A DNA stretch of 64,000 nt from Streptomyces sp. GQFP. Its GTDB lineage: Bacteria; Actinomycetota; Actinomycetes; Streptomycetales; Streptomycetaceae. The position numbers and the translations under genes are program-made. The notes below the pieces were generated by a model. The model worked only from the letters and a program-made list of their open reading frames with translations. It was not told the DNA's origin and made no database searches. The DNA is taken from NCBI RefSeq assembly GCF_021545335.1, contig NZ_CP089312.1:3162001-3226000 (forward strand), given 5' to 3'. Shown one piece after another: positions 36,383-45,360 of the stretch. Every line of letters starts with the position of its first letter. Within the stretch, counting starts at the first letter, position 1.

Positions 36383-37570
36383 TCACACATCGATGCCGGT
36401 GTCCCCGCCGGTGTCCTCGCCGGTGCCCTCCGGGTCGTACTCGTACTCGGGCGGGGTCGTCGCGAGCCCCAGCCCCTTGCGCGCGGTGACCGTGCGGTCG
36501 GCGTCGAGCAGCGAGTAGCCGGTGTCGTAGTGGTCGTAGAAAGTGTCCACGTCGGTGGCAACGGCCGCCTTCGCCCACTCCACGCGCGCGCTGCGCAGGT
36601 CCTTCACGAGCGCGGTGACGCTGGGCGAGGCCGGGGCGGCGAACCGGTGTTCGGTGAGCAGGCCGATCTGCTCGTCGAGCGCGTCCGTCATCTGCCCCGC
36701 CCACTCCTTGTGGCCCGGCAGGTCGTCCTCGACGTACTCCTCCACGGGCTCCGCGTCCATCGCCGTGTTGAGGACCTGGGCCGCCTTCAGATACGTCAGC
36801 TGGTCGGCGTCGAGCGTCGTGGCGTCGTTGCGCAGGGAGCCGGTGAGGGTGCCGTCCGTCTCGACGCTGCCGAAGACGCAGGTGACCTCGTGGTCGCCGA
36901 GGCGCCAGCTCTGGCTGGTCGGGGTGAGGTAGTAGACGTCGACGTCGTCCGGCACGGCCCAGGTGTCCATCGCGTAACTGTCCTCAAGGGCATAGCACTT
37001 GTCGTCGGCGATCTCGGTGACGCGGTCGTCGCCCGGGTAGGAGCCGGACGGGAGCTGGAAACTGGCGAAGACCTCGCCGTCGTGGGCGGCGGAGCAGGGC
37101 ACGGTGTCGACGTCGTACGCGTAGCCCTCCAGGGAGCCGTCCAGGGAGTTGAAGCAGTCGCCCTTGGCGAGGGAGAAGGTGCTGTTGCTGTCCTCGGCTG
37201 CGTCCTTGAAACCGTCCCAGGCGTCGGAGAGGCCTCCGGTGCCGAGGAGCAGCGCCCAGAGGGCGAGTCCGACGGTCGACAGCACGGAGCCTGCGATCGC
37301 CATGCCCTTGCCGCGCTCGCCCTTCTTGCGGATCTGCACGAGGGCGACGATGCCGAGGACGAGGCCGAGGGCGGGCAGGAAGCAGAGGATGCCGAGGACG
37401 AGGGAGGCGATGGCTACGCCGTTGACGGGGGCGGGCTGGTTGTACGGGGAGTAGCCCTGGGCCCAAGGGGCGTAAGGGGCTTGGGGGTAGCCCTGGTACG
37501 GGGAGTAGGGCCCCTGGGGGTACTGGGGTTGCTGCGGCTGGCCGGGTCCAGGGGGCGGGGGTATGGCCAC
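36383..37570 (-). CDS. DUF4190-type membrane protein with Pro/Tyr-rich N-terminus
   Basis: A 395-residue protein. Residues 1-45 are Pro, Gln and Tyr rich (PPPPGPGQPQQPQYPQGPYS); residues 48-110 hold two transmembrane helices with the DUF4190 pattern (VAIASLVLGILCFLPALGLV, then IRKKGERGKGMAIAGSVL). The outer part (residues 125-395) has four cysteines (GDCFNS, VPCSAAHDGE, DDKCYAL, VTCVFG), a pattern seen in septum-formation-like domains. Role unknown; probably surface exposed and disulfide bonded. Confidence 0.85.
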   Translation of the reverse strand: MAIPPPPGPGQPQQPQYPQGPYSPYQGYPQAPYAPWAQGYSPYNQPAPVNGVAIASLVLGILCFLPALGLVLGIVALVQIRKKGERGKGMAIAGSVLSTVGLALWALLLGTGGLSDAWDGFKDAAEDSNSTFSLAKGDCFNSLDGSLEGYAYDVDTVPCSAAHDGEVFASFQLPSGSYPGDDRVTEIADDKCYALEDSYAMDTWAVPDDVDVYYLTPTSQSWRLGDHEVTCVFGSVETDGTLTGSLRNDATTLDADQLTYLKAAQVLNTAMDAEPVEEYVEDDLPGHKEWAGQMTDALDEQIGLLTEHRFAAPASPSVTALVKDLRSARVEWAKAAVATDVDTFYDHYDTGYSLLDADRTVTARKGLGLATTPPEYEYDPEGTGEDTGGDTGIDV

Positions 37571-37636
37571 GAGCGGGGGGCTCCTCGTCGGGGTGGTGGG
37601 AACTGACGTACGACTTGGCGCATGTTAGGGGAGTTT

Positions 37637-37822
37637 CGCCCCCGCCGCCCCTACCCGTTCCCATCCCTGGGGGCTGCCGCCCCCAGACCCCCGCTGTCGG
37701 CCTGAACGGCCTCGTCCTCAATCGCCGGACGGGCTGGGTAGTCAGCCCGTCCGGCGATTGAGGACAAAGGGGGTCCGGGGGCAGCGCCCCCGAGGATGGG
37801 ACGGGTAGGGGCGGCGGGGGCG
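37637..37822. repeat. Large imperfect inverted repeat in a divergent intergenic region
   Basis: The arm 37637-37736 reappears inverted at 37743-37822, sharing blocks such as CGCCCCCGCCGCCCCTACCC and GTCCTCAATCGCCGGACGGG. The left arm has about 20 extra bases. It could fold into a hairpin of about 80 bp. I recognise the blocks as a repeat common in Streptomyces. Confidence 0.85.
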
Positions 37823-37859
37823 AGACAAAAGCGGGCGGACTCGCAACTACTCTGCGTGC

Positions 37860-38972
37860 ATGAGCCCACTGCCGGACTGTTACTGCCCCACGGACGGCAC
37901 CCGCGTCCCCGCAGGCACCCTCACCTGGCGCTGCCCCCTCTGCCAAGGCCCCCTGGACCTCGACTTCGCCCCCACCCCCGCCTCCCTCAAATCCCTCACC
38001 GGCAGAGTGAACTCCCTCTGGCGCTACGCCGAAACCCTCCCCCTCCCCACCCCCACCACAACCCTCGGTGAGGGCCGCACCCCTCTCGTCGAACTCCGCG
38101 ACGGCATCTCCGCAAAGCTCGACTTCCTGATGCCGACCCTCTCCTTCAAGGACCGCGGCGCCGTACTCCTCGCCGAACTCGCCCTCCGGCTGAACCCGCA
38201 TCAGGTCATCGCCGACAGCAGCGGCAACGCGGGCACCGCGATCGCCGCCTACTGCGCCCGCGCCCGCCTCCCCTGCACGGTGTACGTCCCCGACGGCACC
38301 TCCGCGAAGAAACTGGAGCAGATCGAGGCACACGGGGCCAGGGTCCACGTCGTCGACGGCAACCGGGCCGCCACCGCGGCAGCGGCCCGTACGGCGGCCG
38401 ACGCCCCGGGCACCTTCTACGCCTCCCACGTCTACAACCCGTACTTCCTGCACGGCACGAAGACGTACGTCCACGAGCTGTGGGAGGACATGGGCGGCCG
38501 GCTCCCCGAGGTGCTCGTCGTCCCGGTCGGCAACGGCACCCTGCTGCTGGGCGCGGCCCTCGCCGTCGCCGAGCTGCACGGGGCCGGCCTCATCGACCGG
38601 CGCCCCGCCCTGTACGCCGTCCAGGCCGCCGCGGTCGCCCCACTGGCGCACGCCTGGGCCGAGGGCGCCACCGATCTGACCGGCAGCGCCCCGCCCCCGC
38701 CCTCCCCCACGCTCGCGGAGGGCATCGCGATCCCCGACCCGCCCCGCGCCCGCCAGATCCTGCGCGCGGTACGCGACTCGGGCGGCACGTTCCTCACCGT
38801 GACGGAGGATCAGATCCGGCACGCGCAAAGGGACTTGGCGTCACAGGGCCTGTACGTGGAGTCGACCGGCGTGGCCTGCTGGGCGGCGGTACGGGAGGGG
38901 GCGCTCGGGGCGCGGACGGCGGTGGTGCCGTTGTGCGGAGCGGGGCTCAAGACGGGCCTGGCGCCCGCCTGA
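37860..38972 (+). CDS. Threonine synthase-like PLP-dependent enzyme
   Basis: A 370-residue fold-type II PLP enzyme. The N-terminus has a zinc-ribbon-like pair (CYCPTDG and CPLC), then TLGEGRTPLVELRD, the PLP lysine in LSFKDRGAVLLAE, the Asn-containing SSGNAGTAIAAY, and the phosphate loop near VPVGNGTLLLG. Threonine synthase converts O-phosphohomoserine to threonine. No homoserine genes adjoin, so it may be a paralogue with another substrate. Confidence 0.85.
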   Translation: MSPLPDCYCPTDGTRVPAGTLTWRCPLCQGPLDLDFAPTPASLKSLTGRVNSLWRYAETLPLPTPTTTLGEGRTPLVELRDGISAKLDFLMPTLSFKDRGAVLLAELALRLNPHQVIADSSGNAGTAIAAYCARARLPCTVYVPDGTSAKKLEQIEAHGARVHVVDGNRAATAAAARTAADAPGTFYASHVYNPYFLHGTKTYVHELWEDMGGRLPEVLVVPVGNGTLLLGAALAVAELHGAGLIDRRPALYAVQAAAVAPLAHAWAEGATDLTGSAPPPPSPTLAEGIAIPDPPRARQILRAVRDSGGTFLTVTEDQIRHAQRDLASQGLYVESTGVACWAAVREGALGARTAVVPLCGAGLKTGLAPA

Positions 38973-38990
38973 TGTCCGCCGCGAGCGGCC

Positions 38991-39827
38991 TCAGACGTCG
39001 TCGAACGCCGTCGCCCGCGTCCGCTTCTCCCAGCCGGCGACATCACCCCGTACGCCGTCCAGATGGTCGAGTACGGCGGTGACCGCGTCGTCGCCGAGGG
39101 GCAGGCGCAGCGGGGCCTCTTCGGCGTCGACGGCGGCGAGGATCAGGGCCGCCGCCTTCGCCGGGTCGCCGGGCTGGGCGCCGTCGTTCTCGGCGACCAT
39201 GCGGCGGGTCGCGCCGACCGTACCGGTGTAGGCGCCGAGGTCCCGGCTGGTGCCCGCCCGGCCGCTGTCGAACAACTCGGTCCTGAAGGCCCCCGGTTCG
39301 ACGATCAACACCTTGATCCCGAACCCGCGGACCTCCGCCGCGAGCGCCTCGGACATGCCCTCCAGCGCGAACTTCGTTCCGCTGTACGCCCCGAAGCCCG
39401 GCGTGGACAGCTGCCCGCCCACGCTGCTCATCTGCACGATCGTGCCCGAGCCCCGTTGCCGCATGTGCGGCAGCACGGCCCGTACGAGCGCGGCGGGCCC
39501 GAACACATGCAGGTCGAACAGGGCACGGAGTTCGGCGTCGGTGGTCTCCTCGAAGGCACCGACGTGCGTACGCCCCGCGTTGTTGACGAGCACGTCGATC
39601 CGCCCGTGCCAGGCGACCGTGTCCTCCACGGCGGTCCGGATCGCGGTCAGGTCGGTGACGTCCAGGCGCAGTGCCTGGACCTGTTTGGGATGGGCGGCCA
39701 CAAAGCCGTCCAAGGCGCCCGTACGCCGTGCGGCACCGACGACCACATCGCCCGCGGCGACCGCCGCCTCGGCGACGGCCCGCCCGAAGCCACTGCTCGC
39801 ACCGGTGATGAACCAGACCCTGCTCAT
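38991..39827 (-). CDS. Short-chain dehydrogenase/reductase (SDR)
   Basis: A 278-residue classical SDR: cofactor motif TGASSGFG at residues 8-15, DVTDLTA adenine-ring loop, NNAGRTHVG, catalytic Ser in VQMSSVGG and Tyr-x3-Lys in YSGTKFALEG. The Arg pair after strand 2 (ARRTG) suggests NADP. The substrate is unknown. It lies downstream of the broken MmyB-type regulator on the same strand. Confidence 0.92.
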   Translation of the reverse strand: MSRVWFITGASSGFGRAVAEAAVAAGDVVVGAARRTGALDGFVAAHPKQVQALRLDVTDLTAIRTAVEDTVAWHGRIDVLVNNAGRTHVGAFEETTDAELRALFDLHVFGPAALVRAVLPHMRQRGSGTIVQMSSVGGQLSTPGFGAYSGTKFALEGMSEALAAEVRGFGIKVLIVEPGAFRTELFDSGRAGTSRDLGAYTGTVGATRRMVAENDGAQPGDPAKAAALILAAVDAEEAPLRLPLGDDAVTAVLDHLDGVRGDVAGWEKRTRATAFDDV

Positions 39828-39979
39828 GAGGTCAGCCCTCCCGTAGACCGCTGTCCGCTCACTGCCCCGACTGTTCAGAAGCTCGGGGAGCAGCCTAGAG
39901 GGAGCGCGGCTTCCGCAGGGTGGCGTACGCCTTCACAGGGCCGAATAAAGTCCCTGGTCGGCGAGGCGCCGACCGGGGT

Positions 39980-40640
39980 TCAGCCGCTCACCGCCCGCAG
40001 CGCTCCGGGCCTGCGGCCGTTGAGGCGGTCGAGAGCGGTCGCCGTGACCTCGTCGGCCGGGATGTGCACCACCAGGCGCCGGCCCTCGTCGCGGAGTACG
40101 AGCGTCTCGTACGACAGACGCGGTCGCCCCGCCTCCGGGTGATCCACCAGCTCGGTCCCGAACCGGGCGGGCGTGACCGGAACGGCGGTGAGACGGTCCC
40201 TGAACGGCGCCCCGGCCGCCGCGAGTTCCTCGGCCAGGGCGGTCACATGGAGGTCGTTCAGCGAGGTCTCGTCGCGCAGGTGGGCGATCTGTTCGTCGGC
40301 CTGCCGGTCCCATCCGGGGTAGACCGCGCGGGCCCGGTCGTCGGTGAAGGTGAACAGGTACCGCAGGACGTTGGGCGGATCCCCGTCGAGCAGGCCCAGC
40401 GGGCGGGCGTACCGCTCGTAGCCCTCGGTGTGCGCCACGATGTCGCCCATCCAGTTGGTTGCGGTCGCGGCCCTGTTCGAGCCGGGTGAGGTACTCGACG
40501 CTGATACCGGCGAGGGTGGCCAGCTCGGCCCGGCGCAGCCCCGGCGTACGACGGCGGTCGCCTGGGGGCAGCCCCACCTCGACGGGGGTGACTGCCTCAC
40601 GGCGGGTGCGCAGGAAGGTGCCCAACTCGTTGGCGCTCAC
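39980..40640 (-). pseudogene. MmyB-type helix-turn-helix regulator, internally deleted and frameshifted
   Basis: One frame encodes the N-terminal helix-turn-helix (GTFLRTRREAVTPVEVG, RRTPGLRRAELATLAGISVE, YLTRLEQGRDR). At about 40450 the sequence jumps, in another frame, to the C-terminal ligand domain (NWMGDIVAHTEGYERYARPL, LRYLFTFTDDRARAVYPGWD, LRDETSLNDLHVTALAEELA). The joined length is about 220 residues, against roughly 290 for the family; the linker and the PAS-like start of the second domain are missing. Both changes lie at the same junction, so a deletion of about 200 bases that was not a multiple of three can explain them. Confidence 0.85.
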
Positions 40641-40740
40641 CTGTCGAACGTACAACCGGAGCCGCCGCGGAGGATGGCCCTGCCACTACCGCCCTTCGCC
40701 CGGTCTCCCTCTCCCGGCACGGGGCCCACACGCTGAGGCC

Positions 40741-41200
40741 ATGAGCGACGACAACTCCACGAACACCACTGCCACTTCCGTCACTTCCTCCCTCGCCGAG
40801 CTGCCTCTCTCCCCCGGCGACCGGGAACTCGACCCCCTCGTCTCCATCGACACCGGCAACCCCGACCGCGACGCGCACACCCGCTCGGCCGACCTGCTCG
40901 ACGTGGCGAAGCGCCCGACGATGTCGTTCCGTTCGACCCGTGTGTCCGGGGCGGACGAGGGCTGGACGATGGAGGGAGACCTGACCATCGGGGACGTGAC
41001 CCGCCCGATCACGTTCGCCGTCGAAGTGGGCGGGGTGGCGGTCTTCCCCCCTGGACCAGCGGAACCACGCCGGCTTCGAGGCGACCGGCGAGATCCGCCG
41101 CAGCGACTACGGCCTGGACTTCGGCACCGGGCTCCTCAGCGACGCGGTCAAGATCCACCTGGACATGCAGTTCATCGGACCGGAGGGCGCGGACGGCTGA
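40741..41200 (+). pseudogene. YceI-family gene, internally deleted and frameshifted
   Basis: The start (MSDDNSTNTTATSVTSSLAE, then LPLSPGDRELDP) jumps to the middle of a YceI domain (VSIDTGNPDRDAHTRSADLL, RPTMSFRSTRVSG, GDLTIGDVTRPITFAVEVG), skipping about 50-60 residues that normally include the first strands. At a run of six C bases near 41047-41052 the frame shifts, and the C-terminus (AGFEATGEIRRSDYGLDFG, LLSDAVKIHLDMQF) follows in another frame. YceI proteins bind isoprenoid-like lipids in a lipocalin-type barrel, which this product cannot form. Confidence 0.85.
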
Positions 41201-41524
41201 CGGCCGGTCACTGTTCGACGACACCGTCCACACCCCGGGAATCGGCGGCTTCCGGCCGTCCGTCGGAGCGGGCGGAGGGCTATGCTGCGTGAAGGACGTC
41301 CCAGACCCCGGCGGCTTGTAGTTCCTTGATACAGATGGCTGCGGGGGCGGATCTTCCGTCCGTCACCCGGCGCATCCCTGGAGGGAACTGGGCGGGTCCA
41401 CTCTCCTGTCGTACAGACTGCCGGACCGGCGTTCCTCCGCCTTCTTCGAACGTATGCCCCTGTCGCGAGCGCGCCCGGAGGGCCGGGACTTCCGGCGTCA
41501 CCGCGTGCGCTGCCGGACAGCCCC
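41201..41524. other. Intergenic region upstream of STAS gene
   Basis: 324 bases. A 73-codon minus-strand open frame (41280-41501) has no family features or ribosome site. The region presumably contains the STAS promoter. I see no clear boxes. Confidence 0.45.
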
Positions 41525-41965
41525 GTGAACCGAGGCGTCATGCCCACTCCACAGCTCACCGTCTACCGACATGACCGAAGGGAACGGGCGCTGGTCACCC
41601 TGGCCGGTGAGATCGACCTGGAATCGGCGCCGCTGGTGCGCGCGGTACTGGCGGACTGTCTGCGCGACGGCATACGCACCATCGACATCGACCTCACCCC
41701 CGTCACCTTCTGCGACTGCAGCGGCCTCAACGCCTTCCTGCACGCCGCCCAGCGGACCACGGAGACAGGCGGAGCCCTGCGACTGCACAACCCGCCACCG
41801 ATGCTGGCCCTCGTGCTCGAACTCACCGGCTCCGGGTTCCTGGTCCTCGGAATTCCGTTCGGGCAGTTGCCGCCTCTTCTCGAAGGTGTCCCCACCCCGG
41901 CGACCCAAACCCCGCCGCCCCGGCCTGTTCCCCTCGCCTCCGCCCTCCCGCGCGAGGTGCGATGA
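41525..41965 (+). CDS. STAS-domain anti-sigma factor antagonist
   Basis: A 146-residue SpoIIAA/RsbV-type protein: RERALVTLAGEIDLESAPLV, then IDIDLTPVTFCDCSGLNAFL, where the Ser of CDCSG is the usual phosphorylation site. The last 30 residues are Pro-rich and variable. Its phosphorylation state would decide whether it binds an RsbW-like ATPase and releases a sigma factor. The ATG at 41540 is an alternative start. Confidence 0.88.
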   Translation: MNRGVMPTPQLTVYRHDRRERALVTLAGEIDLESAPLVRAVLADCLRDGIRTIDIDLTPVTFCDCSGLNAFLHAAQRTTETGGALRLHNPPPMLALVLELTGSGFLVLGIPFGQLPPLLEGVPTPATQTPPPRPVPLASALPREVR

Positions 41966-42005
41966 CGGCCCGGCCGGAAGGACTCGCGCACGATGACTGG
42001 CCCCG

Positions 42006-42794
42006 GTGGCCCCGGTGGCCCCGGTGGCCCGGGTGATGCCCGGCAGCCGGTCGGCCAGGATCCAGGTGCTGGCCGCCGGGCAGGCGGCGCTGCGTGGTGC
42101 CCGGGTCGGTGTGGCGGATGTGTGCACGGCGGCGGTGGCTGCCCTGCCGGTCCGCGGGGCCGGGGTGTCGGCGATGTCCCGGACCGCGGCGAGCCATCCG
42201 CTGTGCAGCACCGACGACATCAGCGAGCAACTGGAGGAACTCCAGCTCACCCTGGGCGAGGGACCGTGTGTGGACGCCTTCACCCACGGTTCCGCCGTCC
42301 TGGTGCCCGATCTGCTGGCCGGCGAAGCGCAGGACCGCTGGACCGTGTTCGCCGACGCGGCCCTGGAGGCCGGGGCACGCGCGGTCTTCGCACTCCCCCT
42401 GCAGATCGGGGCGATCAGCCCGGGAGTCCTGGACCTGTACGCGGACGTACCGACCGTGCTGGACGCCGAGGAGCTGGCCGACGCACAGGCGTTCGCCGAT
42501 CTCGCGACCCTGCTCCTGCTCGACGCGCGGATCGAGGAGACGGGCGCACCGGTCGACAGAGCGCCGAAGGACCGGGACGCCGAGAACCTGGGCGGATACC
42601 GGGCGGAGATCGACCAGGCCACCGGCATCCTCACCGTCCAGCTTGGCGTCGGTATCGACGAAGCCTTCGTCCGGCTCCGCGCCCACGCATACGCGCAGGG
42701 GCGACGGCTCGCCGACGTGGCCGCCGACGTGGTGGCCCGCCGGCTCCGTTTCTCACCCGACACCGAACCCCGACAGACCGATGGGGAAACCTGA
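42006..42794 (+). CDS. GAF-ANTAR regulator
   Basis: Up to 262 residues. A GAF-like domain spans residues 20-175 (LQLTLGEGPCVDAFTHGSAV, ALPLQIGAISPGVLDLYADV), and an ANTAR domain ends the protein (YRAEIDQATGILTVQLGVGI, AFVRLRAHAYAQGRRLADVA). ANTAR domains bind stem-loop RNA and work by antitermination. The start is uncertain: GTG 42006 and ATG 42036 are in frame, while a well-placed ATG at 41993 reads a Gly-Pro repeat in the wrong frame. The first bases consist of GGTGGCCCC repeats. Confidence 0.85.
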   Translation: MAPVAPVARVMPGSRSARIQVLAAGQAALRGARVGVADVCTAAVAALPVRGAGVSAMSRTAASHPLCSTDDISEQLEELQLTLGEGPCVDAFTHGSAVLVPDLLAGEAQDRWTVFADAALEAGARAVFALPLQIGAISPGVLDLYADVPTVLDAEELADAQAFADLATLLLLDARIEETGAPVDRAPKDRDAENLGGYRAEIDQATGILTVQLGVGIDEAFVRLRAHAYAQGRRLADVAADVVARRLRFSPDTEPRQTDGET

Positions 42795-42872
42795 TGCACC
42801 GGTGCCGGCCGATGAACGTGCTGTGCTTCCCGCCCGCTTCCGACGGGACTAGTCTCAATCGAGGGTGTCACG

Positions 42873-43589
42873 ATGAATCAGCAGCTCCTGGCCAAGACCT
42901 TCGTCGAACTGGCCGACAACCTGGTCGCCGACTTCGACCTCATCGACTTCCTGCGCCTGCTGACCGACCGCTGCGTGGGCATGCTCGACGCGAGCGCCGC
43001 GGGCGTACTGCTCGCCGACCGCGACGGCGAACTGCGCGTCATGGCCGCCTCCGACGAACGGGTGCGCCTGCTGGAACTCTTCCAGCTCCAGAACGACGAG
43101 GGCCCCTGCCTCGAATGCTTCCGCAGCGGCGCACCCGTGGCGGTCACCGACCTGACCCGGGAGATCGGCCGCTGGCCGCGCTTCGTCGCGGCGGCCCACC
43201 GCAGCGGCTTCGGGGCCGTCCAGGCCCTGCCCATGCGGCTGCGGGACGAGACCGTCGGTGCCCTGAACCTCTTCCACGCCGCCCCCGGCCCCTTCGACCC
43301 GGTCGGCACACTGGTCGCCCAGGCCCTGGCCGACGTCGCCACCATCAGCCTGCTCCAGCAGCGCTCCGCACACCGCAGCACCGTCCTCAACGAACAGTTG
43401 CAGAACGCCCTGAACAGCCGTGTGCTGATCGAACAGGCCAAGGGGAAACTCGCCGAACGCCAGAGCATCGACATGGAGCAGGCGTTCACCGCCCTGCGCA
43501 CCTACGCCCGTGCGCACAACCGCCGGCTGTCCGATGTGGCCCGCGCCTTCATCGACAACTCCGAACCCCTTCCCGGCCTGGCGGTCTGA
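42873..43589 (+). CDS. GAF-ANTAR regulator
   Basis: A 238-residue protein with a GAF domain (residues 15-165; DFLRLLTDRCVGMLDASAAG, LQNDEGPCLECFRSGAPVAV) and a C-terminal ANTAR domain (NSRVLIEQAKGKLAERQSID, AFTALRTYARAHNRRLSDVA). It is a paralogue of the gene just upstream, on the same strand. RNA targets are unknown. Confidence 0.92.
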   Translation: MNQQLLAKTFVELADNLVADFDLIDFLRLLTDRCVGMLDASAAGVLLADRDGELRVMAASDERVRLLELFQLQNDEGPCLECFRSGAPVAVTDLTREIGRWPRFVAAAHRSGFGAVQALPMRLRDETVGALNLFHAAPGPFDPVGTLVAQALADVATISLLQQRSAHRSTVLNEQLQNALNSRVLIEQAKGKLAERQSIDMEQAFTALRTYARAHNRRLSDVARAFIDNSEPLPGLAV

Positions 43590-43617
43590 CCCGACGGCCG
43601 CGGCGGGCCGGGCCGTT

Positions 43618-44454
43618 CTACAGGCGGCGCCAGCGGGCCGAGGCGAAGGAGAAGACACCGAAGAGGATCAGCCCGACCGCGACGGCGACCAGGAGCCATG
43701 GCCCCACCGGTGTCTGCGTGAAGCTGCGGAGTGTGGCGTCCACGCCCTTGGCCTCCTGCGGGTCGAAGCGGACTGCTGCCGCCAGGATGAAGACCCCGGC
43801 CGCGGCGAACACCGCACCACGTGCCACACCGCCGCCGACACCCAGGGCGGTGACCACCTGCTTCGTACGGTGGCTCATGGCGCCGGTGTCCAGCTGCCGC
43901 AGGAAGCGCCGCAGGGCCGCGCGGACGGCGAGTACCCCGCCGATGCCGATCAGGAGGCAGCCCGCGGCACCCACCAGCACCCGCCCGTAGGGCAGTTCGA
44001 GCGCCGACGCCGTCCAGTCCTGCGACTGCTCGTTGCCGCTGGAACCCTGGCCGCCGCCGGCCGCGTACACCGCTGTGGCCCAGCAGACGGCGGCGTAGAA
44101 GAGCGCCCGTCCGCCGTCAAGCACGCGCGAGGCCGCCTTGCGCCGGGGCCCCCTGCCGAGGACCGCGCGGGAGCCCCGCCACAACGCCATGCAGCCGAAC
44201 CCGACGACCAGTGCCCACAGCATCGCCTTGCCGAAGGGCTGCTCCGCGATCTGGGCCAGCGCGCCCTGGCGGTCCGCCGACTCGTCGCCGCTGCCGAGGG
44301 CGATCCGGACGGCCAGCACACCGACCAGGACGTACACCACGCCTCGCGCGGCGAAGCCCGCCTGTCCGGCGGCGGTCAGGGTCTGCTCCTCCGCGGAATC
44401 ACTGGTACCGGGCCTGGCGGCCCGATGCCGCCCGGGCATCCGGGATGTCGTCAC
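43618..44454 (-). CDS. DUF1206 integral membrane protein
   Basis: A 278-residue protein with six predicted helices arranged as three two-helix repeats, each starting with a Gly-Ala/Arg-Gly turn (QAGFAARGVVYVLVGVLAVR, DGGRALFYAAVCWATAVY, GVARGAVFAAAGVFILAAAV). This is the DUF1206 pattern; function unknown. It overlaps the sigma-factor gene upstream by 4 bases and so is likely cotranscribed with it. Confidence 0.9.
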   Translation of the reverse strand: MTTSRMPGRHRAARPGTSDSAEEQTLTAAGQAGFAARGVVYVLVGVLAVRIALGSGDESADRQGALAQIAEQPFGKAMLWALVVGFGCMALWRGSRAVLGRGPRRKAASRVLDGGRALFYAAVCWATAVYAAGGGQGSSGNEQSQDWTASALELPYGRVLVGAAGCLLIGIGGVLAVRAALRRFLRQLDTGAMSHRTKQVVTALGVGGGVARGAVFAAAGVFILAAAVRFDPQEAKGVDATLRSFTQTPVGPWLLVAVAVGLILFGVFSFASARWRRL

Positions 44455-45047
44455 GACGGCCTCCTCAGAGCGTGGGTGTCGGCCGTCACCTGGTCGTGCA
44501 GGCGGGCCCGGATACGGGCGATCAGACGGGAGACGTGCGTCTGCGAGACACCGAGCTGCAGGCCGATGCGAGCCTGTGTCATCTCGCAGAAGAACCGCAT
44601 GTACAGAATCCGCCGGTCGCCTTCGGGCAGGGCCCGCAGCAGCGGGCGGAGCGCCTCACGATCGACGGCCAGGGCGTCCGCGGGCACGGGGGCGAGGCTC
44701 TCCCGGAGGTCGTCGCGGAAGTGCCACTTCACCTCGGCGAGGATCGTCGGTACGGCAAAGTCCGGGAAGGCGGTGCCGTGGCCGGGATCGAAGCGGCACA
44801 CCGCCTTGACCAGGCCCGACTGGGCCACCTGCCTGAGGTCCTCGAAGGTCTCGCCGCGATGGCGGAAACGCCGGGCCAGGCGCAGGGCCATCGGCGTCCA
44901 GGCACACACCATCTCCTGCCGCAGCACGGACCTCTCCGGGCTGTCCGGCAGCGCGGCGATACGGCGGAACACCGCAGCGGTGTCGGGCGCGCCGTCGTAT
45001 CGGTGCGCGCCTCGTGAACCCTGCGTCCGTACGTCCGGCATCGACAC
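44451..45047 (-). CDS. SigB/SigF-like sigma factor lacking region 3
   Basis: A 198-residue sigma factor. Region 2 is present (LRLARRFRHRGETFEDLRQV, LVKAVCRFDPGHGTAFPDFA, VPTILAEVKWHFRDD), as is region 4 (VDREALRPLLRALPEGDRRI, LYMRFFCEMTQARIGLQLGV, SQTHVSRLIARIRARLHDQV). The roughly 75 residues of region 3 normally found between HFRD and VDREAL are absent, replaced by a 15-residue linker. The frame is open, so a shortened, ECF-like two-domain protein is made. It may be functional or a dead remnant; two clearly broken genes lie nearby. Confidence 0.85.
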   Translation of the reverse strand: MSMPDVRTQGSRGAHRYDGAPDTAAVFRRIAALPDSPERSVLRQEMVCAWTPMALRLARRFRHRGETFEDLRQVAQSGLVKAVCRFDPGHGTAFPDFAVPTILAEVKWHFRDDLRESLAPVPADALAVDREALRPLLRALPEGDRRILYMRFFCEMTQARIGLQLGVSQTHVSRLIARIRARLHDQVTADTHALRRPS

Positions 45048-45360
45048 GTTTCTCCCTCATCGGTGGCGTCACCCACCGTGGGAGCCGGCGGACCGCTGCG
45101 CACAAGGGAGCGGCAACAGCTGCTCCCACAGGCGTGCCTCCGGTCCGAAGCACGTCGGCCGAGTCCCCGGACAGCCCTCTTTCAAACAGCGCCCGCCACC
45201 ACGCCACGGAGCCCCGAAACCGAACAGGATCAGGCCGACGCCCGCGTGCTCCGCCGATGGCCGGATGGCGACCTGCCGCCTGTCCAGGGGGCTCGGCGAG
45301 GACTGGCGTGCACGGTACGGCTTCACTCGCCGCCGGTATCCCGCCGGAACACACCACGCG
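45048..45360. other. Debris upstream of truncated exporter ATPase
   Basis: About 313 bases with no recognisable protein in any frame. The transmembrane part of the exporter that should precede the ATPase fragment is missing; this stretch may be its scrambled remains, or only the promoter region of the sigma gene. Confidence 0.4.

Noticed and set aside
41280..41501. 73-codon minus-strand frame upstream of the STAS gene
   Set aside because: No ribosome site or family pattern; likely chance.
41993..42036. ATG at 41993 as the start of the first GAF-ANTAR gene
   Set aside because: It has the best ribosome site but reads a Gly-Pro repeat in a frame different from the GAF-ANTAR domain; using it would require a frameshift.
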